NCBI GenBank assembly: GCA_965603495.1
Contig: CBFDDF010000010.1
Coordinates: 38,281 to 102,280 of the forward strand
Source of the DNA: Thiomicrorhabdus sp965603495
GTDB taxonomy: Bacteria > Pseudomonadota > Gammaproteobacteria > Thiomicrospirales > Thiomicrospiraceae
Length of the DNA stretch: 64,000 bases
Direction of reading: 5' to 3'
Shown: positions 42,916 through 53,157 of the stretch, piece by piece
Layout: every line of letters starts with the position of its first letter
How positions within the stretch are numbered: position 1 is the stretch's first letter
Program-made: the position numbers and the translations under genes
Notes under the pieces: generated by a model
The model's input: only the letters and a program-made list of their open reading frames with translations
Database searches by the model: none
What the model was told of the DNA's origin: nothing

Positions 42916-45006
42916 ATGGCTAAGATTACCAAGTCATTCCAGTACGGAAACCATGAAGTCACACTAGAAACTGGCGAAATCGCTCGTCAAGCAGACGGCG
43001 CCGTTATGATCGGTATGGGAAATACCCGAATTTTAGTGACCGTTGTTGCGGTTAAAACGGCAAAAGAAGGCCAAGAATTCTTTCCTTTGACAGTTAACTA
43101 TCAAGAAAAAGCCTATTCGGCAGGAAAAATCCCCGGTGGTTTCTTAAAGCGTGAAGCTCGTCCTTCCGATAAGGAAACCTTGACGTCGCGTTTGATTGAC
43201 CGTCCTATTCGTCCTTTGTTCCCTAAGGGTTTCAAAAATGAAGTACAAGTCATTGCTCAGGTGGTTGCTTTAGACCCTGAAGTGGGAACTGAAGTTGCAG
43301 CGATGTTAGGAACTTCTGCCGCATTGGCCGTCTCTGGTGTACCTTTCGCGGGCCCACTAGGTGCAGCGATTGTCGGTTACCGTAATGAAGAGTATTTATT
43401 AAACCCATCACCAGAAATCTTACAAATCTCTGATTTAGAATTGAGTGTTGCTGGTACTGCGGATGCCGTTCTGATGGTTGAGTCAGAAGCGGCAGAGTTG
43501 TCTGAAGAGATTATGTTGGGTGCGGTCATGTTTGGTCATGCGCAGATGCAAGTTGCGATTAGCGCGATTGCTGAATTTGCTGCCGAAGTCGGTAAGCCGC
43601 AGTGGGACTGGCAAGCACAAGCGACTAATGTTGATTTGGAATCTGCTGTTTACAATTTGGTGCGTCCTGACGTAGAAGCTGCTTATAGCATTGCTGACAA
43701 AATGGATCGTAATACGGCATTAGATTCCGCTAAAGCGAAAGCGATGGCTGAGTTGACGGACTCTGAAAGCAACGCGACCGGATTTGAAGCCAAGGATATT
43801 CATAACGCCTTCGGTAAACTTCAAAAAGAGATCGTTCGTGGCCGTGTTATTGCAGGTGAACCACGTATTGACGGTCGTGATACTAAAACAGTTCGTCAAG
43901 TCACTTGTCGTGTAGGTGTATTGCCTCAGGTTCATGGTTCTGCACTGTTCACTCGTGGTGAAACGCAAGCATTGGTTGTAACGACTTTAGGGACTGAAAG
44001 AGACGCTAAGATTGTTGACGATCTTGCTGGGTCTTATCACGATCGTTTCATGTTGCACTATAACTTCCCTCCGTTCTCGGTCGGTGAGTGTGGTCGTGTC
44101 GGTATGCCGGGTCGTCGTGAAATTGGTCATGGTATGTTGGCGCGTCGTGGTGTGGCAGCTCTATTGCCAACAGTTGAAGAGTTCCCATATACCATTCGTG
44201 TTGTTTCTGAAATTACTGAATCTAACGGTTCAAGTTCAATGGCATCGGTTTGTGGTACTTCAATGTCATTGATGCACGCTGGTGTGCCAATTGCCGCACC
44301 TATTGCGGGTATTGCCATGGGTCTGATTAAAGAGGATTCTGGTTTTGCGGTATTGTCTGATATCTTAGGGGATGAAGATTACCTTGGTGACATGGACTTT
44401 AAAGTAGCCGGTACTGAGCAAGGCGTTACTGCTTTACAGATGGATATCAAAATCACAGGTATTACTGAAGAGATTATGCATATCGCATTAGAGCAAGCTA
44501 AGGCAGGTCGTTTGACTATCTTAGAATCTATGGCGCTTGCGATTAGCTCTTCTAACACCGGTGTTGCTGAAACTGCACCACGTTTCTTTATGGTGAAAGT
44601 TAAGCCTGAGAAAGTACGTGAAATCATCGGTAAAGGCGGCGCGACCATCCGTGCGATTACCGAAGAAACTGGTTGTGTCATTGAGATTGATGACGAAGGT
44701 AACGTTAAGATCGCAGCGAAAGATGATGAATCTGCAAATGCGGCTAAAGCACGTATTGCGGAGCTTACGGTTGAGCCAGAAATTGGTAAGACCTATGATG
44801 CAGTCGTTAAGAAAATCGTTGATTTTGGTGCGTTTGTTGCCTATATGCCAGGTCGCGAAGGTCTGGTTCACGTTTCTCAGATTGCAGATGAGCGTGTAGA
44901 AAACGTTGAGGATTACCTGAAAGAAGGTCAAGAGATTCGCGTTAAGCTAACTGAAGTTGATAAGCAAGGTCGCGTGAAGTTATCATTGAAAGACGCAGAT
45001 AAGTAA
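42916..45006 (+). CDS. pnp: Polynucleotide phosphorylase
   Basis: 696 residues. Two RNase PH-like cores (1-215 and about 310-545) flank an alpha-helical linker. A KH domain with IIGKGGATIRAI near 563 and an S1 domain (YDAVVKKIVDFGAFVAYMPGREGLVHVSQI near 625) end the protein. Active-site blocks GRREIGHGMLARRG and SNGSSSMASVCG are intact. It degrades RNA 3'-5' with phosphate and joins the degradosome. It is alone after rpsO. Confidence 0.98.
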   Translation: MAKITKSFQYGNHEVTLETGEIARQADGAVMIGMGNTRILVTVVAVKTAKEGQEFFPLTVNYQEKAYSAGKIPGGFLKREARPSDKETLTSRLIDRPIRPLFPKGFKNEVQVIAQVVALDPEVGTEVAAMLGTSAALAVSGVPFAGPLGAAIVGYRNEEYLLNPSPEILQISDLELSVAGTADAVLMVESEAAELSEEIMLGAVMFGHAQMQVAISAIAEFAAEVGKPQWDWQAQATNVDLESAVYNLVRPDVEAAYSIADKMDRNTALDSAKAKAMAELTDSESNATGFEAKDIHNAFGKLQKEIVRGRVIAGEPRIDGRDTKTVRQVTCRVGVLPQVHGSALFTRGETQALVVTTLGTERDAKIVDDLAGSYHDRFMLHYNFPPFSVGECGRVGMPGRREIGHGMLARRGVAALLPTVEEFPYTIRVVSEITESNGSSSMASVCGTSMSLMHAGVPIAAPIAGIAMGLIKEDSGFAVLSDILGDEDYLGDMDFKVAGTEQGVTALQMDIKITGITEEIMHIALEQAKAGRLTILESMALAISSSNTGVAETAPRFFMVKVKPEKVREIIGKGGATIRAITEETGCVIEIDDEGNVKIAAKDDESANAAKARIAELTVEPEIGKTYDAVVKKIVDFGAFVAYMPGREGLVHVSQIADERVENVEDYLKEGQEIRVKLTEVDKQGRVKLSLKDADK

Positions 45007-45131
45007 TTTTTAACATTCATCTCTCTTCTAAACAGCCTATTTCGACGTTAAAAAATGGACGTGTATAAATTACATTCACATTTTTCGCCTTGAACCGAGC
45101 TGCTTTAGAGGCAATCTGAATCGTTAAAAAT
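45007..45131. repeat. ERIC/REP-like imperfect palindrome, copy 2
   Basis: About 125 bp directly after the pnp stop. The ends read TTTTTAAC.ATTCA and its complement, with CGCCTTGAACCGAGCTGCTTTAG and TCTGAAT in the right half matching copy 1. Between here and 45331 only the pnp terminator is seen. Confidence 0.6.
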
Positions 45132-45139
45132 CGATGATG

Positions 45140-45166
45140 AGGCCATTTCAATAATGGCCTTTTTTA
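45140..45166 (+). terminator. Terminator of pnp
   Basis: Stem AGGCCATT / AATGGCCT with a 5-nt loop and six T. Confidence 0.88.
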
Positions 45167-45331
45167 TAGTTGAATAATCGGATTAAACCCCCATTATTTA
45201 CCTACAAACTAAATATGCCACAGAGTTTTTTGCATAACAATTCAGCTCAATTGATAAGTCTTAAATTGAATTACGACGTTGAATTAATATGCAAAGCATT
45301 CTCCGCATTCTTACAAAAATTGGAATAATAC

Positions 45332-48253
45332 ATGTCTAAAACGCATTCAGCATTTGAATACATTGGTCAACACACTATCGATTCTTTGAATCTAACAGTA
45401 GAGCATTATGAGCATAAAGTGACGGGTGCGACTCACTACCACTTAGCAGCAGATGACCCGCAGAATGTCTTTTTAGTCGCCTTAAGAACTGTACCAATGG
45501 ACTCAACGGGTGTGGCACATATCTTAGAACATACCACTCTGTGCGGCAGTGAGAAGTATCCAGTGCGCGACCCATTTTTTATGATGATTCGCCGTTCGCT
45601 AAATACCTTTATGAATGCGTTTACCTCCAGTGATTGGACGGCTTATCCATTTGCGACAGAGAATAGAAAGGACTTTCAAAACCTATTACAAGTCTATATG
45701 GATGCAGTGTTTTTCCCTAAACTAGACGCTTTAGATTTTGCCCAAGAAGGTCACCGTTTTGAGTTTGAAGAGATGACTAACCCAGAATCTCCTTTAACTT
45801 ATAAAGGGGTGGTTTTTAATGAGATGAAGGGCGCGATGAGTTCGCCTATCTCGACTTTGTGGCAGGCTTTTTCAGCCGAGTTATATCCTACCAATACCTA
45901 TCACTATAACAGCGGTGGTGAGCCGGAAGATATTCCGAATTTAACCCATCAGCAGTTAGTCGATTTTCATAAAAATCACTATCATCCATCGAATTCAGTC
46001 TTTATGACTTACGGCGATATTCCTGCACTGCAACATCAAACTCAGTTTGAAGAGTTAGCGTTGGCTGCTTTTAAAAACACGGTCAAGCAAGTGCATGTCG
46101 GTCTTGAGCAGAGAATGACTGAGCCTAAAGTAGTGAATGCGTTTTATGCGTTGGATGAAGAGGATGTTAAAAGCAAAACTCACATCGTATTAGGTTGGCT
46201 ACTAGGTGAGAACAAAGATCCGATTGAGGTCTTAAAAGGTCACTTGTTGTCTGCTGTGTTACTCGATAACAGTGCCTCACCATTACGTATGGCATTAGAA
46301 GAGTGTCCATTTGCAACGGCACCTTCACCTTTGTGCGGATTCGAAGAGTCTAATAAAGAGATGGCGTTTGTAGTCGGTGTGCAAGGTTCAGAATTAGAAC
46401 ATGCCCAAGCCGTTGAAGATTTGATTTTGAATGAGTTACAGCGCATTGTCGAAGAGGGCGTTGAGCAGTCGCAAGTTGACGCGATGTTACATCAAGTGGA
46501 ACTTTCTCAGCGTGAAGTCGGTGGTGATGGCTATCCATATGGTTTGCAGTTGATTCTGCACTCTTTGCCTGGCGCGCTACATGAAGGCGATCCGATTGCG
46601 TTATTAGATACGGATCAAGCGCTTAAGATATTAGAAAACGAAGTTAAAGATCCGCAGTTTATACCAGGCCTGGTCAAATCATTGTTATTGGATAATCCGC
46701 ATCGTGTGCGCTTAACCATGCAGCCAGATACTGAGTTATCGGCTAAAAAAGACCAAGCTGAAAAAGATAAATTAGCCGCGATTCAAGCCAAATTAAGCGA
46801 TGCAGAAAAGCAGGCGATTATTGATCAAGCGTTGGCGTTAGAAAAACGTCAGACTGAGGTTGATGATTTTGATATTTTGCCTGAAGTTACTAAAGACGAT
46901 ATTCCAGAAACCATTAAGACTTATAGTGCCGAGCATTCAATGGTCGGTGCAGTGCCTGTGACTCGTTATGAGTGCGGTAGTAATGGCATTACCTATGAGC
47001 AAGTGATTGTTGATTTGCCCGCTTTAACGGCTGCAGAAAAAGCCTTAATGCCTTTATTCAATAACTGTTTCACCGAAGTCGGTAGTGGCGGTCGTGATTA
47101 TCTAGAAACACAGTCTTACCATGCTGAAATTTCAGGTGGGATTTCGGCGCGTTCATCGGTGCATTCTAAACTACAAGCGCCTAATGATTGTCACAGCCAC
47201 TTTATGTTGTCGTCTAAAGCATTGAACAGCAATCAGGCCGCAATGTCTGGATTGATTGAAGAGACGCTTTATACCGCGCGTTTTGATGAAACGGCTCGTC
47301 TAAAAGATTTAGTCGGTCAAATCCGCGCTTCTGTCGATCATGGTATTACCGGAAACGGTCATGGTTTAGCGATGATGGCGGCAACGCAAAACTTTACCCC
47401 AACGGCGCAATGGAACTTCCAACGTTCTGGTTTCGCGGGCATTCAGTACATCAAACGCTTAAATGATGATTTACAGGCTTCGGATGAAGCGCTTGAAAGC
47501 TTTGCCGAGGGTTTAGCAGGGATTAAAACCAAGCTTTGCAAAGCGCCTAAACAAGCTTTGCTTATCAGTGATGAAGCCGGTCTATCTACCGCTTTAAGTG
47601 GTTTAGAAAAACAGTGGCCAGCGCTGAGTATGCCGAGCACGGAAGACACGCAGTTTTCGATTGAAGCAACGCAACAACCGATCAACCAGGCCTGGGTAAC
47701 GAGCACGCAAGTTAACTTCTGTGCCATGGCTTATCCTGCCGTCATGGCTGATCACGAAGATGCGCCTAAACTAGCGGTATTGGGTGCCTGTTTGCGTAAT
47801 GGTTTCTTGCACTCCATTATTCGTGAAAAGGGTGGCGCTTATGGCGGTGGTGCGAGTTATAACGCCGAAGCCAGCGCGTTTGTCTTCTACTCTTACCGTG
47901 ATCCTCGTCTGTTAGAAACCTATGCCGATTTCAAACTGGCTAAAGATTGGTTAATGAGTTCTGAAGCCACTCAGGCGAAAGTCGATGAAGCGATTTTGAA
48001 TGTCATCAGTGCTATGGATACGCCGGGTTCACCGTCAGGTGAAGTCAAAAAAGCTTTCTTCCAAGGTTTGTATGGCCGAACTTTAGAAGTGCGTATGGCG
48101 TATCGCCATGGTGTGATTTCAACGTCGCTGGATGATTTGCGCGTGGTGGCGGATCGTTACCTAAGTGGCGACAATGCTTCATCCGTGGTATTAACTAACA
48201 CTGGTGGCGCTGAGTTATTGGCAGATACTGAGTTTGAAATTATTACGCTTTAA
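45332..48253 (+). CDS. M16C metalloprotease of the PreP/falcilysin type
   Basis: 973 residues, the usual single-chain size of PreP. The inverted zinc motif HILEH (about 65-69) is followed by TTLCGSEKYPVRDPFF. The distal Glu region is TYKGVVFNEMKGAMSSP. The second half has the RYxxG-type block REKGGAYGGGASYNAEASAFVFYSYRDPRL near 830. Mitochondrial PreP degrades targeting peptides; bacterial members degrade short peptides, probably in the cytosol, as no signal peptide is seen. Two palindrome copies lie inside, reading IPGLV and NQAW. Confidence 0.93.
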   Translation: MSKTHSAFEYIGQHTIDSLNLTVEHYEHKVTGATHYHLAADDPQNVFLVALRTVPMDSTGVAHILEHTTLCGSEKYPVRDPFFMMIRRSLNTFMNAFTSSDWTAYPFATENRKDFQNLLQVYMDAVFFPKLDALDFAQEGHRFEFEEMTNPESPLTYKGVVFNEMKGAMSSPISTLWQAFSAELYPTNTYHYNSGGEPEDIPNLTHQQLVDFHKNHYHPSNSVFMTYGDIPALQHQTQFEELALAAFKNTVKQVHVGLEQRMTEPKVVNAFYALDEEDVKSKTHIVLGWLLGENKDPIEVLKGHLLSAVLLDNSASPLRMALEECPFATAPSPLCGFEESNKEMAFVVGVQGSELEHAQAVEDLILNELQRIVEEGVEQSQVDAMLHQVELSQREVGGDGYPYGLQLILHSLPGALHEGDPIALLDTDQALKILENEVKDPQFIPGLVKSLLLDNPHRVRLTMQPDTELSAKKDQAEKDKLAAIQAKLSDAEKQAIIDQALALEKRQTEVDDFDILPEVTKDDIPETIKTYSAEHSMVGAVPVTRYECGSNGITYEQVIVDLPALTAAEKALMPLFNNCFTEVGSGGRDYLETQSYHAEISGGISARSSVHSKLQAPNDCHSHFMLSSKALNSNQAAMSGLIEETLYTARFDETARLKDLVGQIRASVDHGITGNGHGLAMMAATQNFTPTAQWNFQRSGFAGIQYIKRLNDDLQASDEALESFAEGLAGIKTKLCKAPKQALLISDEAGLSTALSGLEKQWPALSMPSTEDTQFSIEATQQPINQAWVTSTQVNFCAMAYPAVMADHEDAPKLAVLGACLRNGFLHSIIREKGGAYGGGASYNAEASAFVFYSYRDPRLLETYADFKLAKDWLMSSEATQAKVDEAILNVISAMDTPGSPSGEVKKAFFQGLYGRTLEVRMAYRHGVISTSLDDLRVVADRYLSGDNASSVVLTNTGGAELLADTEFEIITL
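46663..46674. repeat. Iterated palindrome, exact copy in the M16 protease gene
   Basis: ACCAGGCCTGGT, 12/12, followed by CAAAT. Read as (I)PGLV. Confidence 0.9.
47685..47696. repeat. Iterated palindrome, 11/12 copy in the M16 protease gene
   Basis: ACCAGGCCTGGG. Read as (N)QAW(V). Confidence 0.65.
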
Positions 48254-48271
48254 TTTAGTGTTCGCTTAAAT

Positions 48272-48619
48272 ATGCCGCATATCATTATTGAATACAGTCA
48301 AGATAGCCTTCCATCGACCACGCTGAAAAGTTGGGTGGATGGGGCTTTTGATGCAGTTAAAGCAACGGGTTTGTTTAAGAGTGACAATATCAAGGTGCGC
48401 GCGCATCCGGTGATGGATTATCGGTTGGGTTTGCCTGATTCTGGTTTTATACACGTGATGTGCCGAATTCATGCCGGTAAGACGGACGTGCAGAAATTGT
48501 TACTTAGCCAGAGTTTATTGGTTTCGTTACAAAACGGTTTAAGCAAGGCTGTCGTGATTACGGTTGAAGTGATTGAGATGGATGAAATGAGTTATTCTAA
48601 AAGTGTTTTATCGGATTAG
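48272..48619 (+). CDS. 5-carboxymethyl-2-hydroxymuconate isomerase-like tautomerase
   Basis: 115 residues starting MPHIIIEYS, with the N-terminal proline after the initiator Met used as catalytic base in this superfamily. VRAHPVMDYRLGLPDSGFIHVMCRIHAG and LLSQSLLVSLQNGL match the CHMI family. In aromatic degraders CHMI acts in homoprotocatechuate breakdown, but no such pathway genes are here, so the true substrate is open. It begins 18 bp after the M16 protease and may be co-transcribed. Confidence 0.85.
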   Translation: MPHIIIEYSQDSLPSTTLKSWVDGAFDAVKATGLFKSDNIKVRAHPVMDYRLGLPDSGFIHVMCRIHAGKTDVQKLLLSQSLLVSLQNGLSKAVVITVEVIEMDEMSYSKSVLSD

Positions 48620-48668
48620 ATGCATGGATAAGCTTAAAAAATTGATTTAGTTTTAAATCAATATAGAC

Positions 48669-48702
48669 AAAAAGGGGGTTGCTTTTGCAATCCCCTTTTT
48701 TA
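48669..48702 (+). terminator. Terminator after the CHMI-like gene
   Basis: Stem AAAAAGGGG(G)TTGC / GCAATCCCCTTTTT with a short loop, then T-rich. The rest of 48620-48952 shows no gene; TATAAT at 48886-48891 is a possible -10 for the next gene. Confidence 0.88.
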
Positions 48703-48952
48703 TTTGTAGCTAACGCTTAATGTTGGCTCTGGGTAGGGGAGAGTTTCGTGGCACAAAACAGTCATTAAAAAAAGTAGTCCCGATAGGTCTTGTTTCAAGC
48801 GCCCCATTACGAATTTTTTTTATAAGTTAATGAAACTTATGAAGATTATTAAAAAAATTGATTTTCTATTAAAGCGGCACAGGAATATAATTAATTAAGA
48901 AAGATGAATTTTGAAATGTAATTAATCTGTCTGATGACGGAGGAGGTATATT

Positions 48953-49768
48953 ATGGCACATTCAGAACACGTTCAATATCATGCTCATGCGCACGATCAT
49001 TACACCCCTAGTGGAGAGCATTTAGTTTCTCATGATGTTACTTATAGCAATATCGGTACTTGGTTGAAAAAAGGTTGGATGGATATCGCACACGCGCCAG
49101 TCTCTTTGTTTTATGGTTTGGTCATGATGCTTTTTGTACTTCTTACGGTTCTTTTCTTTAGAGAGCAACCGATTCTTGTGTTTACCATCGCAACTTCATT
49201 TGTAATGGCAACACCTTTCCTGGCGACGGGTTTGTATGACATAGCTCGACAATTAAAACAGGGTAAAAAACCTGATTTAATTGCCTCTTTGTTTGCTTGG
49301 CAACGTAATGTGACTGAGTTTGCTCTTTATGCATTGGTTGTGGGGGTTGTTATTGCTATTTGGGCACGTATTACGCCATTAATAGGCGCCATTGTTCAGT
49401 CTCAATCACTGTTGATCGTTGACCCTAGTCAGGGTGCTATGGCATTTTTAATGACAGGAGCAGGCTTTGAGTTTTTAATCGCTTTCTTCGCGATTGGAGC
49501 TTTAGTTGCAGCGTTTGTGTTTGTCATCAGTGTGGTGACTATTCCATTATTGTTTAAAGACGATAAAATTGGTGTCATTAGCAGTATGATATTGAGTTAT
49601 CAAGTTGTAATGGAAAACAAAAAAGTGATGGCTTTATGGGCATTTACGGTAGGGACTATGCTTATGGTTGGTTTACTAACTATGGGGGTTGCTTTAGCGG
49701 TCATTATGCCTTTATTAGGCTTTGCAAGTTGGCATGCTTTTGAAGATTTGATAAGCTTTGAAAAGTAA
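48953..49768 (+). CDS. DUF2189 integral membrane protein
   Basis: 271 residues. A His-rich N-terminus (AHSEHVQYHAHAHDHY) precedes six hydrophobic segments in three pairs. DUF2189 features are WLKKGWMDIAHAPVSLFYGL near 39, ATPFLATGLYDIARQLKQG near 83, and FVISVVTIPLLFKD. The function of the family is not established; a link to cytochrome oxidase gene neighbourhoods is often seen elsewhere, but none is here. A GGAGGAGG element precedes the ATG. Single gene with terminator. Confidence 0.85.
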   Translation: MAHSEHVQYHAHAHDHYTPSGEHLVSHDVTYSNIGTWLKKGWMDIAHAPVSLFYGLVMMLFVLLTVLFFREQPILVFTIATSFVMATPFLATGLYDIARQLKQGKKPDLIASLFAWQRNVTEFALYALVVGVVIAIWARITPLIGAIVQSQSLLIVDPSQGAMAFLMTGAGFEFLIAFFAIGALVAAFVFVISVVTIPLLFKDDKIGVISSMILSYQVVMENKKVMALWAFTVGTMLMVGLLTMGVALAVIMPLLGFASWHAFEDLISFEK

Positions 49769-49800
49769 TGCTTTGTAAAAGATAGAATAGTACCGGAGAT

Positions 49801-49831
49801 AAAAAAACCTCTAATATAGAGGTTTTTTTTT
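49801..49831 (+). terminator. Terminator of the DUF2189 gene
   Basis: Stem AAAAAAACCTCTA / TAGAGGTTTTTTT with a 4-nt loop. Confidence 0.88.
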
Positions 49832-49899
49832 GTGCTTAAAATCAATGGGTTAATATTGGTTTTTAGAAAGGGTCTTTACTTAAAGGCCATGAGTTTGAG

Positions 49900-51069
49900 T
49901 TAGTCTATAAAAACCAAATACTGCAACTTCCACAAATCAAACAGTAGTTTGATATTACCTTCATTGTCGCCACTCATAAGCAGCTCCTCTTGCGTTAAGT
50001 AAGATTGGTTGGCGAGTTTAGCCATAAACTCATTGCTCGCCCCAAAGGACTCCCAAATCGCACCGTTGATATACAGCAGGGTGTTGCCATTGACTTCGCT
50101 ATAAGCAAAACGACAAACTGGATCTTTGATTAAACCGACTTCAACTTGCATCGCGCCCATAAAATCTTCAATGTCGGGGGTTTCGTCTTCGGTCAGTGGT
50201 TCAGGCAACTGTTGCGCCGCGACTTGATCGAGTTGCGTGGCAAACCGACCAAACCAAGTTTTCATTAAGTTTTTGTCCTCTAAGACACTTTTCAGTAAAG
50301 CTTGCGCCTGTTCACTGGCGGCATCGGTAATCTCACCTGGATTCAAACCTTCCGTCCAAATCGGATCCATATACAGGTCTTTAAAACTGCCCATCTCCGA
50401 TAAGTGATCGCCAAAGCTATCCCAAAGTTCTTGCCCGCGATAAGTACGGTAGCCAATCGAGTAGGTCATGCACTCATCGTCTAACGCCACACCGTGATGT
50501 CCCCATTTAGGCGGAATATACAGAATGTCACCTTTTTCAAAGACAAAGTCGTCTTCAATTTTAAAGGTTTCCATCAAGCGTAAATCAACCCCTTGAATAT
50601 AGTTATCTTCAGTGCAGTCCTGCGAGGTGAGCGTCCATTGACGTTTACCCGCCGCTTGCAGTAGAAACACATCGTAATGATCGAAATGCGGGCCGACATT
50701 ACCGCCTTTGGTGGCGTAACTGATCATAATGTCGTCAATACGCCAGCGTGGTAAGAAATCAAAGTCATTTAAAACATCGGTGACTTCTGGCACCAAGCGA
50801 TCCATGCCTTGAATCAATAGTGTCCAGTTGCTGTCAGGCAGACCTTGATAAGTCTCTTCGGTAAACGGGCCTTTTAAAAGCTGATAATCCTTGTCGCCAT
50901 TCTGAATAACAATGCGGCTTTCAACTTCTTCCTCTAAAGACAAACCACCCAGTTCCTCAGCAGAAACAGGCGACTCAAAATCAGGCAGGGCATTGCGAAT
51001 CACTAATGGCTTCTTCTGCCAGTACTCATTTAAAAAGGTTTGTAAATTGACATCTTGAAACTGAATCAT
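49900..51069 (-). CDS. roxA: Ribosomal protein uL16 arginine hydroxylase RoxA (YcfD)
   Basis: 389 residues. A JmjC-type double-stranded beta helix has the iron ligands in GPHFDHYDVFLLQAAGKRQW (H, D) and the later His in WGHHGVALDD. FLNEYWQKKPLVIRNALPDF at the start and EKGDILYIPPKWGHHG are typical of the E. coli YcfD/RoxA group, which hydroxylates an arginine of ribosomal protein L16 with Fe(II), O2 and 2-oxoglutarate. The C-terminal dimerisation and winged-helix part is present (ISDPVCRFAYSEVNG-like region near 310). Single gene. Confidence 0.92.
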   Translation of the reverse strand: MIQFQDVNLQTFLNEYWQKKPLVIRNALPDFESPVSAEELGGLSLEEEVESRIVIQNGDKDYQLLKGPFTEETYQGLPDSNWTLLIQGMDRLVPEVTDVLNDFDFLPRWRIDDIMISYATKGGNVGPHFDHYDVFLLQAAGKRQWTLTSQDCTEDNYIQGVDLRLMETFKIEDDFVFEKGDILYIPPKWGHHGVALDDECMTYSIGYRTYRGQELWDSFGDHLSEMGSFKDLYMDPIWTEGLNPGEITDAASEQAQALLKSVLEDKNLMKTWFGRFATQLDQVAAQQLPEPLTEDETPDIEDFMGAMQVEVGLIKDPVCRFAYSEVNGNTLLYINGAIWESFGASNEFMAKLANQSYLTQEELLMSGDNEGNIKLLFDLWKLQYLVFID

Positions 51070-51235
51070 AGTATTTGCTAATTTTGGGTTCTATAAATAA
51101 AGACAATATTATAGGCGGAAATGAGAATAGGTGGAAATGATATCAATACTAATAAATATATGCTTATTTACGCAGGAAAGACTATCATCGTAAGAAAGTC
51201 GCTCTTTTAAGACCTTGAATCCAAAGGAAATAAAA

Positions 51236-53125
51236 ATGAAGATTAATAACATTTATCGTAAACGTATGTATTTATGGTTTCTGGTTTTAGGGTTTGCGTT
51301 AATAGTTTCTTTGGGTATTTGGTTGTTATTTGAATATAAGCAATCCACTGAAAAAACACAAAATTCTTGGTATAAAGCTTCGGCTGATTTACAAGAACTC
51401 ACCTTGATTACAGGTATATTTGAGACTCAAAACTTATTGCAACACCACCTGCAAGCCACAATGGAAATGGAATTTGGGCCGGAATTAAATGCAGTGTTTA
51501 GAGAAATAGCAAAGCTACGTGAAAAGATTGTTTCAGCTCGAAATGAATTATATCAATTGCCTTTAAGTGACGAAAAAAAAGCAATTTTGGATAGCCAAAA
51601 TGAAGTGTTCGTATCTGGATTTGAAGCACAAATGTATTATGAAAATATGTTACTTGAGCTTGAGGATAGAGAAGAGGCACTGAAAATCATAAGAAATGGA
51701 GTGGCTATTATGAATCAACGGCACTCTCAGAATCTTTTCGGACAATTCTATTACAAAACGCACGATAACTTACTGCTCGATATCGAAAAATATACAGATT
51801 TTTCAATCGAAGAAGCAAAACAAATTCAATTTAAGCTTGGAATGAATGTACTGCTTATTCTCTTAATTTCAATTATTGTCATATTAGGCCTGTATAGAAG
51901 AGATAAGAAGATTGAGTTGCAAACAGAGGAGCTTACAAGAAATAACGACACACTAGAAAAAACAGTTGTTGAGCGTACAGAGCATTTGGAGGAGGCAAAA
52001 AAATCAGCACAAGACGCCAGTCTTGCCAAATCAGAGTTTTTAGCGATTATGAGTCATGAGATTCGTACACCTCTAAATGGCATGATAGGTTCATTGAATT
52101 TAATTAACCTAGATGCCTTAAGTGAAGATGAGAAGTATTATTTAAAAACGGCGCAAACCTCTTCTGATCTTTTATTAGCCGTTATTAATGATATTTTGGA
52201 TTTTTCCAAAATTGAATCCGGTAAATTCTCTTTAGTTTTGCGGAGTATTGACCTGCAACAAGAATTACGTTCAATTGAGGAACTTTACAAGCCTCTAGTG
52301 GAAGAGAAGGGGCTCAAATTTCAGATGGATTTATCTGGATTAACCGACCATTGGCTATTAGCAGATTCACTACGGATATCTCAAATTCTGAATAATTTTA
52401 TGAATAATGCGTTGAAATTTACTGATATAGGTTCAATTAAACTGAGCGTATTCACAATGGAAGATTCAAGAATAAGTTTTTCAGTGCAAGATTCCGGCAT
52501 CGGTATTCCTTCAGAAAAAATTCATTTATTGTTTCATGAGTTTTCACAAATTCATCAGGGGTCAGACAGGGCTTATGAAGGGACAGGTTTAGGGCTGATT
52601 ATTTGCAAAAGATTGGCGCAGTTAATGGATGGTGACGTGTTCGTTGAAAGTGATGAAAATATAGGCTCCAAGTTCAGTGCCGTATTAAAGCTTGAATCAA
52701 TTTCAGAAAAACAATATCTGGACGAACATAAGAAAAATAAAGATTTTGTACCTGTTAAAGAAGTCGATAAGAATGTGTCTGTACTTTTGGTGGAAGATAA
52801 TTCCATTAATCAAATGGTGATCAGTCGATTTTTAGAGTTATCAGGATATCAAGTAACGATTGCTGGAAATGGTGCAGAAGCCTTGTATCTACTTGAAGAT
52901 TCGACTTTTAGTGTGATTTTTATGGATTGTCAAATGCCTGTCATGGACGGCTTTGAAGCGACCAGGTTAATTCGTAAAAAAGGGGATAAGACGCCCATTA
53001 TTGCTTTGACAGCCAATGTTCAAGATTCGGATCGGGAGAAATGCTCCGCCGCAGGTATGAATGACTTTTTGATGAAGCCTTTTCAGCCCAAAGTGTTTAA
53101 GGAAACATTACAAAAATATCTTTAA
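51236..53125 (+). CDS. Hybrid sensor histidine kinase with receiver domain
   Basis: 629 residues from the ATG at 51236, chosen for AAAGGAAA just upstream. Membrane helices at about 13-33 and 203-220 enclose a ~165-residue periplasmic helical sensor of unknown ligand. A coiled coil (223-265) leads to HisKA with the phosphoacceptor H274 in IMSHEIRTPLNG, HATPase with NFMNNALKF, GIGIP and GTGLGLIICK, then a receiver domain with SVLLVEDNS and the phosphorylated Asp in IFMDCQMPVMDG. There is no HPt domain, so a separate phosphotransfer protein is needed for output. No response regulator is adjacent. Confidence 0.92.
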   Translation: MKINNIYRKRMYLWFLVLGFALIVSLGIWLLFEYKQSTEKTQNSWYKASADLQELTLITGIFETQNLLQHHLQATMEMEFGPELNAVFREIAKLREKIVSARNELYQLPLSDEKKAILDSQNEVFVSGFEAQMYYENMLLELEDREEALKIIRNGVAIMNQRHSQNLFGQFYYKTHDNLLLDIEKYTDFSIEEAKQIQFKLGMNVLLILLISIIVILGLYRRDKKIELQTEELTRNNDTLEKTVVERTEHLEEAKKSAQDASLAKSEFLAIMSHEIRTPLNGMIGSLNLINLDALSEDEKYYLKTAQTSSDLLLAVINDILDFSKIESGKFSLVLRSIDLQQELRSIEELYKPLVEEKGLKFQMDLSGLTDHWLLADSLRISQILNNFMNNALKFTDIGSIKLSVFTMEDSRISFSVQDSGIGIPSEKIHLLFHEFSQIHQGSDRAYEGTGLGLIICKRLAQLMDGDVFVESDENIGSKFSAVLKLESISEKQYLDEHKKNKDFVPVKEVDKNVSVLLVEDNSINQMVISRFLELSGYQVTIAGNGAEALYLLEDSTFSVIFMDCQMPVMDGFEATRLIRKKGDKTPIIALTANVQDSDREKCSAAGMNDFLMKPFQPKVFKETLQKYL

Positions 53126-53157
53126 TCGGTCATGTTGTTTTTCAAATAATCGCGTTA

